64,000 nt of DNA from Xylanibacter brevis ATCC 19188 (lineage in GTDB: Bacteria > Bacteroidota > Bacteroidia > Bacteroidales > Bacteroidaceae). The notes under the pieces were generated by a model. The model had not been told where the DNA came from and ran no database searches. It saw only the letters and a program-made list of their open reading frames with translations. The position numbers and the translations under genes are program-made. Below, piece by piece: positions 8,221 through 17,795 of this stretch (position 1 is its first letter; each line of letters starts with the position of its first letter). The stretch spans positions 1-64,000 of the forward strand of contig NZ_JHXM01000020.1 in assembly GCF_000621725.1 (NCBI RefSeq), written 5' to 3'.

Positions 8221-10170
8221 ATGAGTTATTTACGATTTGAGAAGGCCGTGATGACAAACTTGGAGGAGAGTCTTCGTCGCGAATTACTCCGTACAAACCG
8301 TTCTGGTGCCTATAGCAGTTCTACACTGGTGGACTGTAATACGCGAAAATACCATGGACTGCTGGTTGTGCCAGTACCTGAGCTTGATGATGAAAACCAT
8401 GTACTTTTGTCATCGCTCGATTGTACTGTGATACAACATGGCGCGGAGTTTAACTTGGGACTCCACAAGTATCAGGGCAACAACTACAGTCCTAAAGGAC
8501 ACAAGTACATACGTGAGTTCGATGCTAGCGTTATTCCTACGACGACCTACCGTGTGGGTGGTGTGATCTTGAAGCGCGAAAGCATTTTTCAGGCTTACGA
8601 GGACCGCATCCTGATTCGATATACGCTCGAAGATGCTCACTCGGCTACCACGTTGCGCTTCCGCCCCTTCTTGGCATTCCGTTCCGTTCGACAGTTCACC
8701 CACGAGAATTCTGTGGCCAGTCGCGAGTATCACGACGTGGAGAATGGTATCAGAACATGTATGTATGCAGGCTATCCTGACCTGTATATGCAGTTCAACA
8801 AGAAGTGCGAGTTTGTGTTCCAGCCCGACTGGTATCGTGGCATTGAATATCCAAAAGAGCAGGAGCGTGGCTATGCTTCTAACGAAGACCTCTACGTACC
8901 TGGCTATTTTGAGTTGCCCATCAAGAAGGGCGAGAGCATTATCTTTGCCGCTTCTACCTCAAGTAGTAAAACCGGTAGTTTGAAAAAACTGTTCCAGGAC
9001 GAGTTGAATTTGCGTACACCGCGCGACAACTTCTATCACTGTCTGGTAACAGCTGCTCATCAGTTCCATAACCGCAAACCCAACGACGACCGCTATCTGC
9101 TTGCAGGCTATCCTTGGTTCAAGGCACGTGGCCGCGACACGTTTATTGCTCTGCCAGGTCTGACGCTTTCTATTGGCGAGAACGACTATTTTGAATTGGT
9201 GATGAAGACGGCTGAACGCGGACTGTACGAGTTTATGGAGGGTAAGCCTCTCTCCGTACAGATTTACGAGATTGATCAGCCTGATGTCATGCTGTGGGCC
9301 GTGTGGGCCATTCAGCAATATGCCAAATACGAGGGCCGAGACCGTTGTTTCGAACTCTATGGCAAATTGCTGAACGATATTGTGAAGTATATTAAGAACG
9401 ACAAGCATCCCAACCTGCGTTTGGATGACAATGGGCTTGTTTATTCTAATGGTCGCGATAAGGCTGTGACTTGGATGAACTCTACGGCCAACGGCCGTCC
9501 TGTGGTGCCTCGTTCTGGCTATATTGTGGAGTTCAATGCATTGTGGTATAACGCCTTGAAATTCTGCGCATCGATGGCTGGTGAACATAACGACCCCAAT
9601 GGCGCCGCTATGCTTGAGGATATTGCAGCAAAGTGTAAGCAGTCGTTCGTAGATACTTTTGTCAACGAGTATGGCTATCTGCTTGACTACGTCGATGGCA
9701 CCAACATGGACTGGAGTGTTCGTCCTAATCAGATCTTTGCCGTAGCACTTGACTATTCGCCGCTCTCACAACAGCAGATGAAGAGCGTTGTCGATATCTG
9801 TACCCGCGAGTTGCTCACCCCCAAGGGACTGCGTTCGCTGTCGCCAAAGAGTGGAGGCTATAATCCTATGTATGTAGGACCGCAGACTCAGCGTGACTAT
9901 GCCTACCACCAGGGAACGGCATGGCCTTGGCTTGGCGGTTTCTATATGGAGGCCAGTCTGAAGCTCTACAAGCGCACCCGTTTGTCGTTTATCGAGCGCA
10001 TGATGGTGGGCTATGAGGACGAGATGGACTATCATGCTATCGGCACCATCTCAGAATTGTTCGATGGTAATCCTCCATTCCATGGGCGTGGCGCCATGTC
10101 GTTTGCCATTAATGTGGCAGAGATTCTGCGCACCATGAAATTGTTGGAGAAATACACATATCAAAAATAA
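8221..10170 (+). CDS. Glycogen debranching enzyme, archaeal type (amylo-alpha-1,6-glucosidase)
   Basis: A 649-residue cytosolic enzyme predicted to cut alpha-1,6 branches of glycogen. The N-terminal beta-rich GDE_N domain starts near RSGAYSSSTLVDCNTRKYHG. The C-terminal (alpha/alpha)6 domain begins around residue 290 and carries YPWFKARGRDTFIALPGLTL and RPNQIFAVALDYSPL with the late AYHQGTAWPWLGGFY motif. It is the first gene of a three-gene operon with a glycosyltransferase and a GH57 enzyme. No signal peptide, so it acts on internal storage polysaccharide. Confidence 0.9.
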   Translation: MSYLRFEKAVMTNLEESLRRELLRTNRSGAYSSSTLVDCNTRKYHGLLVVPVPELDDENHVLLSSLDCTVIQHGAEFNLGLHKYQGNNYSPKGHKYIREFDASVIPTTTYRVGGVILKRESIFQAYEDRILIRYTLEDAHSATTLRFRPFLAFRSVRQFTHENSVASREYHDVENGIRTCMYAGYPDLYMQFNKKCEFVFQPDWYRGIEYPKEQERGYASNEDLYVPGYFELPIKKGESIIFAASTSSSKTGSLKKLFQDELNLRTPRDNFYHCLVTAAHQFHNRKPNDDRYLLAGYPWFKARGRDTFIALPGLTLSIGENDYFELVMKTAERGLYEFMEGKPLSVQIYEIDQPDVMLWAVWAIQQYAKYEGRDRCFELYGKLLNDIVKYIKNDKHPNLRLDDNGLVYSNGRDKAVTWMNSTANGRPVVPRSGYIVEFNALWYNALKFCASMAGEHNDPNGAAMLEDIAAKCKQSFVDTFVNEYGYLLDYVDGTNMDWSVRPNQIFAVALDYSPLSQQQMKSVVDICTRELLTPKGLRSLSPKSGGYNPMYVGPQTQRDYAYHQGTAWPWLGGFYMEASLKLYKRTRLSFIERMMVGYEDEMDYHAIGTISELFDGNPPFHGRGAMSFAINVAEILRTMKLLEKYTYQK

Positions 10171-10173
10171 ATA

Positions 10174-10180
10174 AGGAGGA
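10174..10180 (+). promoter_or_regulatory. Strong Shine-Dalgarno before the glycosyltransferase
   Basis: AAGGAGG stands about 7 bases before the ATG at 10187. Bacteroidota genes rarely show such a site, and most starts in this window have none, so this one stands out. Confidence 0.6.
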
Positions 10181-10186
10181 ACGACA

Positions 10187-11455
10187 ATGAAAGTATTAAT
10201 GTTTGGATGGGAGTATCCTCCTCATGTGTTTGGCGGACTCGCCACTGCTAATTACGGTATATCAGAGGGACTGAAAGCTCAGGGCGATATAGAGACTGTG
10301 CTCTGTCTGCCACATCCCTTCGGAGATGAGAGTCAACATGCTTGTCGCATCGTGGCGATGAATGCGGTGCCCATAGCTTATCGCGACGTGAACTACGACT
10401 ACGTGAAGAGCCGCGTGGGCAACATTATGGATCCTGACTATTATTTCCGTCTTCGTGAGCATATCTATGCTGACTTCAACTATATGCATGTCAACGACCT
10501 CGGAGCTATGGAGTTTGCCGGTGGCTATCCAGGCAATCTGCACGAGGAAATCAATAACTATTCTATCATTGCTGGCGTGGTGGCCCGAACAGAGGAGTTC
10601 GATATCATCCACGCTCACGACTGGCTGACGTTTCCTGCTGGCATTCATGCCAAGCAGGTCAGTGGCAAACCGCTCTGTATCCATGTGCATGCCACCGACT
10701 TTGACCGCAGCCGAGGCAAGGTGAACCCCACGGTCTATTCTATCGAAAAGAACGGTATGGACAATGCCGACTGCATCATGTGTGTGTCGGAACTGACCCG
10801 TCAGACTGTCATTAACCAGTATCATCAGGACCCGCGCAAGTGCTTCACCGTGCATAATGCCGTTTATCCTTTGCCTCAGGAGTATCAGGATATTCCTCGT
10901 GAGGATCATACTGGAAAAGAAAAGGTGGTGACCTTCTTAGGACGTATCACCATGCAGAAAGGACCAGAGTATTTCGTTGAGGCTGCCAATATGGTGCTGC
11001 ATCGCACCCGCAACGTGCGTTTCTGCATGGCAGGCTCTGGAGATATGATGGATGCCATGATTTATCTGGCTGCCGAACGTGGTATAGCAGACCGTTTCCA
11101 CTTCCCCGGCTTTATGCGTGGCAAACAGGTTTATGAATGCTTGAAAGCTTCAGATGTCTATGTGATGCCTTCTGTCAGCGAACCTTTCGGCATCTCACCG
11201 CTTGAAGCGATGCAGTGCGGTACGCCTTCTATCATTTCGAAGCAGTCAGGCTGTGCTGAGATTCTGGACAACTGTATCAAGGTGGACTACTGGGATGTGC
11301 ATGCTTTGGCTGATGCCATCTACTCTATCTGTGTCAACGAGTCGCTGTTCAACTACCTGAAGGAAGAGGGCAAGCGCGAGGTCGATCAGATTACGTGGGA
11401 GAAGGTAGGCCGCTGGATACGCACCCTCTATCTGCGCACCCTTGGCTGGGAATAG
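10187..11455 (+). CDS. Glycogen synthase-like glycosyltransferase (GT-B fold)
   Basis: A 422-residue GT-B enzyme without signal peptide. The N-terminal motif MKVLMFGWEYPPHVFGGLA corresponds to the glycogen/starch synthase nucleotide-sugar loop, and IIHAHDWLTFPAGIHA is the conserved HAHDW segment. The C-terminal half has FLGRITMQKGPEYFVEAA and the E-x7-E motif EPFGISPLEA. Its place between debranching enzyme and GH57 protein supports a role in making intracellular glycogen. Whether donor is UDP- or ADP-glucose cannot be told. Confidence 0.85.
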   Translation: MKVLMFGWEYPPHVFGGLATANYGISEGLKAQGDIETVLCLPHPFGDESQHACRIVAMNAVPIAYRDVNYDYVKSRVGNIMDPDYYFRLREHIYADFNYMHVNDLGAMEFAGGYPGNLHEEINNYSIIAGVVARTEEFDIIHAHDWLTFPAGIHAKQVSGKPLCIHVHATDFDRSRGKVNPTVYSIEKNGMDNADCIMCVSELTRQTVINQYHQDPRKCFTVHNAVYPLPQEYQDIPREDHTGKEKVVTFLGRITMQKGPEYFVEAANMVLHRTRNVRFCMAGSGDMMDAMIYLAAERGIADRFHFPGFMRGKQVYECLKASDVYVMPSVSEPFGISPLEAMQCGTPSIISKQSGCAEILDNCIKVDYWDVHALADAIYSICVNESLFNYLKEEGKREVDQITWEKVGRWIRTLYLRTLGWE

Positions 11456-11492
11456 TAATAAAATTGATAATAAATAAATGTAATTGATAATT

Positions 11493-12938
11493 ATGAAGAC
11501 GATTTGTTTATATTTCGAGATACATCAGATTATTCATCTAAAGCGTTATCGTTTCTTCGATATCGGTACCGATCATTACTATTACGATGACTACGAGAAT
11601 GAGCGTAGCATCAGTGATATTGCGGAGCGTAGCTATATGCCGGCTCTCAATGCGTTGTTGCAGATGATCAAGGACAACGGCAAGTACTTCAAGGTGGCTT
11701 TCTCACTCTCTGGAACGGGTATCGAGCAGTTGGAGTTCCATGCTCCCCAGGTTATTGAGAAGTTGCAGGAACTGAACGACACTGGTTGTGTGGAGTTCCT
11801 GGCCGAGCCTTATAGCCACGGTCTGTCGTCGCTGGCCAATACCGAAGCCTTTATCCGCGACGTGCAGAAGCAGTGCAAGAAGATTGAGGAACTCTTTGGC
11901 AAGAAGCCTACCGTGTTCCGCAACTCTTCACTCATCTATAGCGACGAGATTGGTGCTCAGGTAGCCAGCATGGGCTTCAAGGGTATGTTGACCGAGGGCG
12001 CTAAGCATGTGTTGGGATGGAAGTCGCCACACTACATCTATAATTGTAATATGGCCCCGTCGCTGAAGTTGCTGTTGCGCGATGTGGAGTTCAGTGATGA
12101 TATCTCTTTGCGTTTCAACAATGCCGAGTGGGAGGGCTATCCACTTTTTGCCGATGCCTATATCGATCGCATTGCTCGTCTGTCTGAAGATGAACAGTTC
12201 ATCAATATCTTCATGGAATTATCGGCTCTGGGCATTGCTCAGCCGCTGAGTTCAAACATCCTGGAGTTTATGAAGGCACTGCCTGCATGTGCTAAGACCA
12301 AGGGCATCACCTTCTCTACACCTACAGAGATTTGCTTAAAGACCAAGAGCGTAGGCGCCCTTGATGTGCCTGATACGTTGTCATGGGTTGACGAAGAGCG
12401 TGATGTCAGCTGTTGGTTGGGTAACGCTATGCAGCATGAGGCCTTCAACAAACTGTATAGTGTGGCTGATCGTCTGCTCATTGCGAATGATCCACGACTC
12501 AACCAGGACTGGGACTATCTGCAGGCAAGCAATAACTTCCGCTTCATGACCACCAAACCTTCTAATGTAGGACTGGATCGTGGTATCTATAGCGGCCCAT
12601 TTGATGCGTTTACCAATTATATGAATATCCTGGGCGACTTTATCAATCGTGTGAATGCACTCTATCCCGAGGAGATTGACAATGAGCAACTCAACTCTCT
12701 GCTCACCACCATCAAGAACCAGGGTGATGAGATTGAGATGAAGGATATTGAGATTGAACGCCTGAAGGCTAAGTTGGCTAAGCTGCAACCCAGTGAGACA
12801 GAAAAGCCCGCAGCCAAGAAGCCTGCTCCAGCTAAAAAGGCACCTGCTGCCAAGAAACCTGCTCCAGCTAAGAAACCTGCACCGAAGAAGGCTGCTAAGA
12901 AAGCTGAACCAGCTAAGAAGTCTGAAGAAAAGAAATAG
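11493..12938 (+). CDS. GH57-family glycoside hydrolase with lysine/alanine/proline-rich tail
   Basis: The first ~400 residues match GH57 alpha-amylase-type enzymes (KTICLYFEIHQIIHLKRYRF; EFLAEPYSHGLSSL; FRNSSLIYSDEIG). Such enzymes act on alpha-glucans and close this glycogen operon. A short coiled coil (about residues 395-425) is followed by a ~45-residue tail of repeated KKPAPA/KKA units, similar in composition to histone H1 tails. Start chosen at ATG 11493; the upstream TTG at 11484 is unlikely. The tail is not part of the hydrolase fold and could bind nucleic acid or the polysaccharide particle. Confidence 0.87.
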   Translation: MKTICLYFEIHQIIHLKRYRFFDIGTDHYYYDDYENERSISDIAERSYMPALNALLQMIKDNGKYFKVAFSLSGTGIEQLEFHAPQVIEKLQELNDTGCVEFLAEPYSHGLSSLANTEAFIRDVQKQCKKIEELFGKKPTVFRNSSLIYSDEIGAQVASMGFKGMLTEGAKHVLGWKSPHYIYNCNMAPSLKLLLRDVEFSDDISLRFNNAEWEGYPLFADAYIDRIARLSEDEQFINIFMELSALGIAQPLSSNILEFMKALPACAKTKGITFSTPTEICLKTKSVGALDVPDTLSWVDEERDVSCWLGNAMQHEAFNKLYSVADRLLIANDPRLNQDWDYLQASNNFRFMTTKPSNVGLDRGIYSGPFDAFTNYMNILGDFINRVNALYPEEIDNEQLNSLLTTIKNQGDEIEMKDIEIERLKAKLAKLQPSETEKPAAKKPAPAKKAPAAKKPAPAKKPAPKKAAKKAEPAKKSEEKK

Positions 12939-12960
12939 AAACTATCATTTTAACCATAGA

Positions 12961-13041
12961 AAAAGAGGGCGTTTCTTTATTTGAAACGCCCTCTTTTATT
13001 GTGTAATAGTGGCACTTTCGCATTGTGAAAGTGCCACTATT
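12961..13041. repeat. 22-bp-phase palindrome array D (4 units), also a bidirectional terminator
   Basis: Four 15-bp units start at 12961, 12983, 13005 and 13027, each separated by 7 bp. Units 1 and 2 (AAAAGAGGGCGTTTC, GAAACGCCCTCTTTT) are perfect inverted copies, as are units 3 and 4 (AATAGTGGCACTTTC, GAAAGTGCCACTATT). The result is two perfect 15-bp hairpins with 7-base loops between two converging genes. The first hairpin ends in TTTT and would terminate the GH57 transcript. Units 3 and 4 are the family shared with arrays A, B and C. Confidence 0.85.
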
Positions 13042-13045
13042 GAAT

Positions 13046-16000
13046 TTATCTTACCACGTACTTACGTCCACGAATGACGTAGATGCCGGGTTTCAGTCCT
13101 TCCAGTGTGGTAGCCTGCTGACGTACCATACGGCCGAAGCTGTCGTAGATGTCCTGAGGATTCTGCACAGAGATCTTTGGTCTGATGGCAGTGTCCACGT
13201 CTTTCACGATGAGGATACCCTCGCTGATGCGGCTGGTGTCCCATGTGATACCATTGGTGTTCTGCACTTTTGGAGTACCGCTGAAACTGTTGGCCTTCCA
13301 CAGGCGGATAGAGTCGCCAGGGGCCAGTGTGTTCGTCTTCGAAGGTGTCACGATGATTGTACCGTTCATGGTCAGCGTGTTAATGCCACCAATGAACGAA
13401 CATCCATTGTAAGTGCTAGTAGCACAAGCTGCTGCGTTGATAACGAGTGTGCTGGTAGCGCTCATGTTGACGTTCTTCGAACCAAAGTAGAGTGTGCCAG
13501 TGGTAGAACCATTAAACGCACCAGGCTTCACCATTCCGTGGATGGTGTATGAAGAGTTCTTCAACGATTTGTCTGCAGAGTTGTTGCCAGAGAGTGTGCC
13601 TGCCTCCTTCACGGTGAGGGCACCCGTTCCCAGACTTGTACCATCCTTGACGCACATCTCGCCTTCGTTGACATAGGTAGCACCCGTGTGATTGCAGGCT
13701 GCACTCCATGTCACCTTACCAGTACCCACCTTGATCAGTTGTGCGTTGGCGGTCACCACTACGTTGGTGGTCCAGTTCTCATCGTTACCAACCTCCCAGG
13801 CGTTTGTACCGCTGACACCGCTGCCGAAGTCACTGTTACCACCCAGTGATCCGTTGCCGACCACCTTACCGATGCGTAATGTTCTTCCAGAGTTCAGCAC
13901 CACAACACCGCTGGGGATATTCAGCGTGCCGTTAGGCATACCGTTGCTGGTGTCCAGTGTGAATCGTCCGCCTGGGTCGCCATTGCTGGTAACCGTCAGT
14001 ATGCCAGCAAAATTATTCAGTCTCAATGCCATGCGAGTACGTGTGGCATACCAGTAGTTTGGATTAGTACCACCCTTGCGCACAGGACATGATACCGTCA
14101 GTGTACCTTCACCTGAAATGGTATTGGAATAGGTAGCATCATTCACTGTGTTCCAAGTGCCCGACTTGCCTTTAGGAATATAGATGTTATAGCTGGTACC
14201 AGTGTTTTCGTCCAGTCGTCCACCTTGGAATTCTACTGTTTTGGCAGGTGTGGGGGCATTGATACACTGCACCGTACCGCCAGCGATAACCAGACGTTCC
14301 AGTGATGAGTTGCTGGTGTTCAGCTTCATCCAGCCGTTGCCCTTCTTAGTCAGTTTCGTACCGGTCATGTAAGACGCAGCGATGAAGTCATTGGCGTTGT
14401 TGATCACACCACCTTCTTCTCCCATGAACTTGATTGGAGAACCATTGTTCACAGCTGCTGTGGTGTTCAGTTCTGCGCCATTCTCAATGATGAACAGGTC
14501 GCTGTTGCTCGTGACGGCACCCAGGTTACCCTTAGCCTGATTAGCGTTGGCCAGCGAAGAGACGACGACCACACCTTCCGAGATGCGATTGCCGCCCTTA
14601 TAGCTATTCTCGGTGTTGATGGTCAGCTTGCCAGAACCCTGCTTCACCAGTCGGCTGTTGCCCACGATACTTCCTGTTCCCATCAAGGTTATGTCCTTCG
14701 TTCTGTTGACCACGATGTCGCTGGTCTCCACATCGTCACTAATGTTGATAGAGCTAAACTTACCCTCGTCGTTGAATGTCACCTGGTCGCCCGTTACGAA
14801 GATCATGCTTTCGCCTTCGCCATCGGCAAAGTTCTCGCTGATGCCGAGGTCCCAAGTGCTTGATTGAGCACCTGTCCAAATTACCTGGCTGGCATCGCGT
14901 TGATTCTCGATGATGAGGTAGAGCTTGTCTTCCTCTAATGCCAGGTAGCTCTTCTGCTTGTTGCTCAGTCCTTCAAGTTTGATGTTCTCCAATTTGCCCT
15001 TCAGGGTCTTTACCTGTCCCAGCAAGTATTTTCCCTCGACCAGTTCCTCGTTCGTGTTCAGTTTGTTAAACTGGAACACAGGCATCTGGTACTTTGGTCC
15101 ATACTGCCAGATTTTCTTCTCTATCGTCAGCAGTTCGGCGTTGATCTGGTCAGCCGTAAAGTCGCTGTTCAAGTCGAAGACCATGCGTGAGCCAAAGCCC
15201 ATCAATAGTGAATCGGTGGTAATAGTACCAATGTTGTCCTTGCGGCCAGGATACAGCTTAGAGTCATAGTCCATCTTGATGCTGCGGAACTTACCACCAT
15301 CGCTGTAGAGCTCGGCAAAGCGGTTCATCCACACCGAAGTGTTGAGCATCGAACCGTCGAAGTTCACCTTACCTGCCCAGATGTTGGTTTCGCCCGTATA
15401 GGTCATATCTACCTTAGGCAGGTTCAGCGTACCGTCACCCTGCTTCACCAGTCGCATATCGCCCGTGAAGGCAGCACCCTTCACGTCGCAGGTGTAATAC
15501 GTATAGTTGATGCGTCCAGTGCCATTTGTTGAAGTAGAACCGGTGCCTTGTACCCAAGAGGGCGTGTTGAAGGTCACCATATAGGGCTTAGCACCCTCGG
15601 CCACATTGACCGTCATGTCGTTGGTCTCACATACGATGACATGCTTGTCGTTCAAAGCAGCAGAGATCGTTCCGTTGTTGGCCACCTCCGTGCGATCGGT
15701 CATCGTGAGTGGGGGAGGTGCCATGGTGATGCCTTCCATCTCGCCGAGATAGTAGCTGGCGTGAGGAGGCTGGTTGTAGCCGATAGACTCCCACACCATG
15801 CCCTGGCGATACTGGTGGTCGTGCCACAAGCTGTAGTTGCGCCAAGGGGTCTCTATATTAGTAGTGTACACGCGTACGTATTTATTATCTGCAGTGCGTG
15901 CAATAATCTCTTCACGCCAGTCGCCCAGCACATCGCCAGTGGCCGAAGGCGTATTCTTCGTCCAGTTACAGTTGGCAGTACCATCTGCCGTAAAAATGCG

Positions 16001-17551
16001 AGTGCCGTCGGCTTTGACTACCATTGGAGCACCTTCGCGTGAGCTGGCACCATCCAGACCCTCTTCCAGCAAGTCACCATCCCAGTAGATGCGGAAGTTC
16101 AGTGTAAATCCGGCAGGACCATTGGGCAGCACCTTGTCTGAAACGCATGATACAACGCCCGACTGACTCGATTTACCGATAGCGCCAGGGAAGTCGTTAG
16201 AGAAGTTACCACACAGTGCACGGCCGTCATCGCTGGTCGATTGCAGACGATAGTAGATCTTACCAGTCGTACCATCTCGATAGTTCATAGCAGGCTGATC
16301 CTCATTACAGGTGAAGATCTCCTGACCATGACGATAGGGGTCAAAGTCTGAGCAGTGCTGAGCATCACCATGTCCAAAGCCAGTGGTGTGGAGTCCCTGA
16401 CCATTATCGTCGATCACCATAGAACCGAAGCAGATCTCATCACGTCCGTCCCAGTCCACGTCGGCAATACCGAAGTTGTGGAAGCCCTGACCATGGTAGG
16501 GCCACGATTCGCCGCGAAATTCCCAATACTGTGTCAGCTTGTGGGTTGCGGGGTCCACTTGGAATGCTTTCATGTGGTGCTTCGTGTAGCAGCCACGTCC
16601 CAAGAAGATGAATGGATGGCGTCCGTCCAGGAAGGGTGCACCGAAGTAGTGCTTCGTAGAGCGGTGACCATAGCCGTCGCCCCAGTCATTGGCGCTGCCA
16701 CGGGGTAGGGGATAGTCCATCCATAGCGCACCGTCATTGCCGATGGCGTAAGGCTTGCCGCTTGCACCCTCCAGATAGAGCAGGTATTCAGCACCCGTAT
16801 TGGTGTAGGTCATGTTGGCCGTTTGGTTCACGGTGTTACGTGTGTTCACGTTCATATTGCCGATTTCGGTGGTAGTACCGTCGTTATGATGGATAATCAT
16901 GTTGTCGGCACCGCGCAACAGGATTTCGGCCTTACCGTCACCATCCCAGTCGTAGCCCACAGCATCATACTGCTCGTCGGGGCCCGACACCATGTTTGGA
17001 CCCAGGTCGATATACCACAGACGATCGCCCTTGATGTTGTAGCACTCCAACAGGTTGTAGGCGGGTGCGTTCACCGAGCTGCCATCTATGTAGTTGCGCT
17101 TCATGATGAACTCGCTCACGCCGTCGCCGTCAACGTCGGCCAGCGCAATATCATTGATGTTGTAGTCGGCCGTGATGTCATTGCCTTGGCGGTCTGTCAC
17201 GTTCTTTACAGCAAACTGTATGTATTGCTGTTTCAGGCGGGTCACAGCTTCGCATTTAGTCTGTTCCTTGCCGCGTACCACAGCAGCCACCTGGTATGTG
17301 GCACCGTCCTTGCCGTCCTTGTCCACATAGTTAGAAACCTTCAGCGGTCCTGCAATCTTGGTACCGTCGCGATAGAGGTTGTACTCCGTATCGTAGTACT
17401 CCTCGGCAAAGATGCGCCAGCTAACAAACGAGCCAGCCCCCGATGGAACGGCCACAAGACCACGGTCTAGCTTGTCTGTGGTTCTTTGAGCCCATACGTT
17501 GCCCATCATCGTGAAAACCGTCATGAAAAGTAGTAGTAATACCTTCTTCAT
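13046..17551 (-). CDS. Secreted PL11 rhamnogalacturonan lyase with PATR-like repeats and sorting tail
   Basis: A 1501-residue exported protein (signal peptide MKKVLLLLFMTVFTMMGNVWA). Residues ~25-640 form a PL11 rhamnogalacturonan I lyase (RTTDKLDRGLVAVPS; DIALADVDGDGVSEFIMKR; YDAVGYDWDGDGKAEILLRG; VLGDWREEIIAR; WHDHQYRQGM), which cleaves pectin backbone using calcium. The long second half carries repeats like LVKQGSGKLTI and GTGKVTWSAACNHTGATYVN, resembling passenger-associated transport repeats, probably a beta-helix. The end (YDSFGRMVRQ to GRKYVVR) looks like a type IX secretion sorting domain. This is far longer than typical ~600-residue PL11 enzymes. Confidence 0.9.
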   Translation of the reverse strand: MKKVLLLLFMTVFTMMGNVWAQRTTDKLDRGLVAVPSGAGSFVSWRIFAEEYYDTEYNLYRDGTKIAGPLKVSNYVDKDGKDGATYQVAAVVRGKEQTKCEAVTRLKQQYIQFAVKNVTDRQGNDITADYNINDIALADVDGDGVSEFIMKRNYIDGSSVNAPAYNLLECYNIKGDRLWYIDLGPNMVSGPDEQYDAVGYDWDGDGKAEILLRGADNMIIHHNDGTTTEIGNMNVNTRNTVNQTANMTYTNTGAEYLLYLEGASGKPYAIGNDGALWMDYPLPRGSANDWGDGYGHRSTKHYFGAPFLDGRHPFIFLGRGCYTKHHMKAFQVDPATHKLTQYWEFRGESWPYHGQGFHNFGIADVDWDGRDEICFGSMVIDDNGQGLHTTGFGHGDAQHCSDFDPYRHGQEIFTCNEDQPAMNYRDGTTGKIYYRLQSTSDDGRALCGNFSNDFPGAIGKSSQSGVVSCVSDKVLPNGPAGFTLNFRIYWDGDLLEEGLDGASSREGAPMVVKADGTRIFTADGTANCNWTKNTPSATGDVLGDWREEIIARTADNKYVRVYTTNIETPWRNYSLWHDHQYRQGMVWESIGYNQPPHASYYLGEMEGITMAPPPLTMTDRTEVANNGTISAALNDKHVIVCETNDMTVNVAEGAKPYMVTFNTPSWVQGTGSTSTNGTGRINYTYYTCDVKGAAFTGDMRLVKQGDGTLNLPKVDMTYTGETNIWAGKVNFDGSMLNTSVWMNRFAELYSDGGKFRSIKMDYDSKLYPGRKDNIGTITTDSLLMGFGSRMVFDLNSDFTADQINAELLTIEKKIWQYGPKYQMPVFQFNKLNTNEELVEGKYLLGQVKTLKGKLENIKLEGLSNKQKSYLALEEDKLYLIIENQRDASQVIWTGAQSSTWDLGISENFADGEGESMIFVTGDQVTFNDEGKFSSINISDDVETSDIVVNRTKDITLMGTGSIVGNSRLVKQGSGKLTINTENSYKGGNRISEGVVVVSSLANANQAKGNLGAVTSNSDLFIIENGAELNTTAAVNNGSPIKFMGEEGGVINNANDFIAASYMTGTKLTKKGNGWMKLNTSNSSLERLVIAGGTVQCINAPTPAKTVEFQGGRLDENTGTSYNIYIPKGKSGTWNTVNDATYSNTISGEGTLTVSCPVRKGGTNPNYWYATRTRMALRLNNFAGILTVTSNGDPGGRFTLDTSNGMPNGTLNIPSGVVVLNSGRTLRIGKVVGNGSLGGNSDFGSGVSGTNAWEVGNDENWTTNVVVTANAQLIKVGTGKVTWSAACNHTGATYVNEGEMCVKDGTSLGTGALTVKEAGTLSGNNSADKSLKNSSYTIHGMVKPGAFNGSTTGTLYFGSKNVNMSATSTLVINAAACATSTYNGCSFIGGINTLTMNGTIIVTPSKTNTLAPGDSIRLWKANSFSGTPKVQNTNGITWDTSRISEGILIVKDVDTAIRPKISVQNPQDIYDSFGRMVRQQATTLEGLKPGIYVIRGRKYVVR

Positions 17552-17597
17552 AGAGTTTTAATTGATTAATGTTAGTAATTTATTTTTGGTTTGGGTG

Positions 17598-17629
17598 CAA
17601 AGTTACGAAGAATGAACCTAACTACCAAA
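17598..17629 (-). promoter_or_regulatory. Promoter of the first PL11 gene
   Basis: TTTG (17629-17626), 20 bases, TAACTTTG (17605-17598) on the minus strand; start codon about 40 bases further. Confidence 0.75.
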
Positions 17630-17738
17630 CAAATTAATGAAAAAGTGTAATAATTACCCTTTATTGGGGTTTTGAGAAACAATTAGTTACTAAAAGGCCC
17701 TTACTGATAACTATTTGAAAATATTTTAGGCGCTATCG

Positions 17739-17769
17739 TTTGCAGTTTAATATTTTATTATTAACTTTG
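17739..17769 (+). promoter_or_regulatory. Promoter of asnA
   Basis: TTTG (17739-17742), 19 bases, TAACTTTG (17762-17769); ATG follows at 17796. Confidence 0.8.
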
Positions 17770-17795
17770 CGCCCGAATTTTTAAACCATGAGAAT

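Noticed and set aside
13494..14057. Plus-strand frames inside the first PL11 gene
   Set aside because: Third-position bias follows the minus-strand gene; the translations lack any domain.
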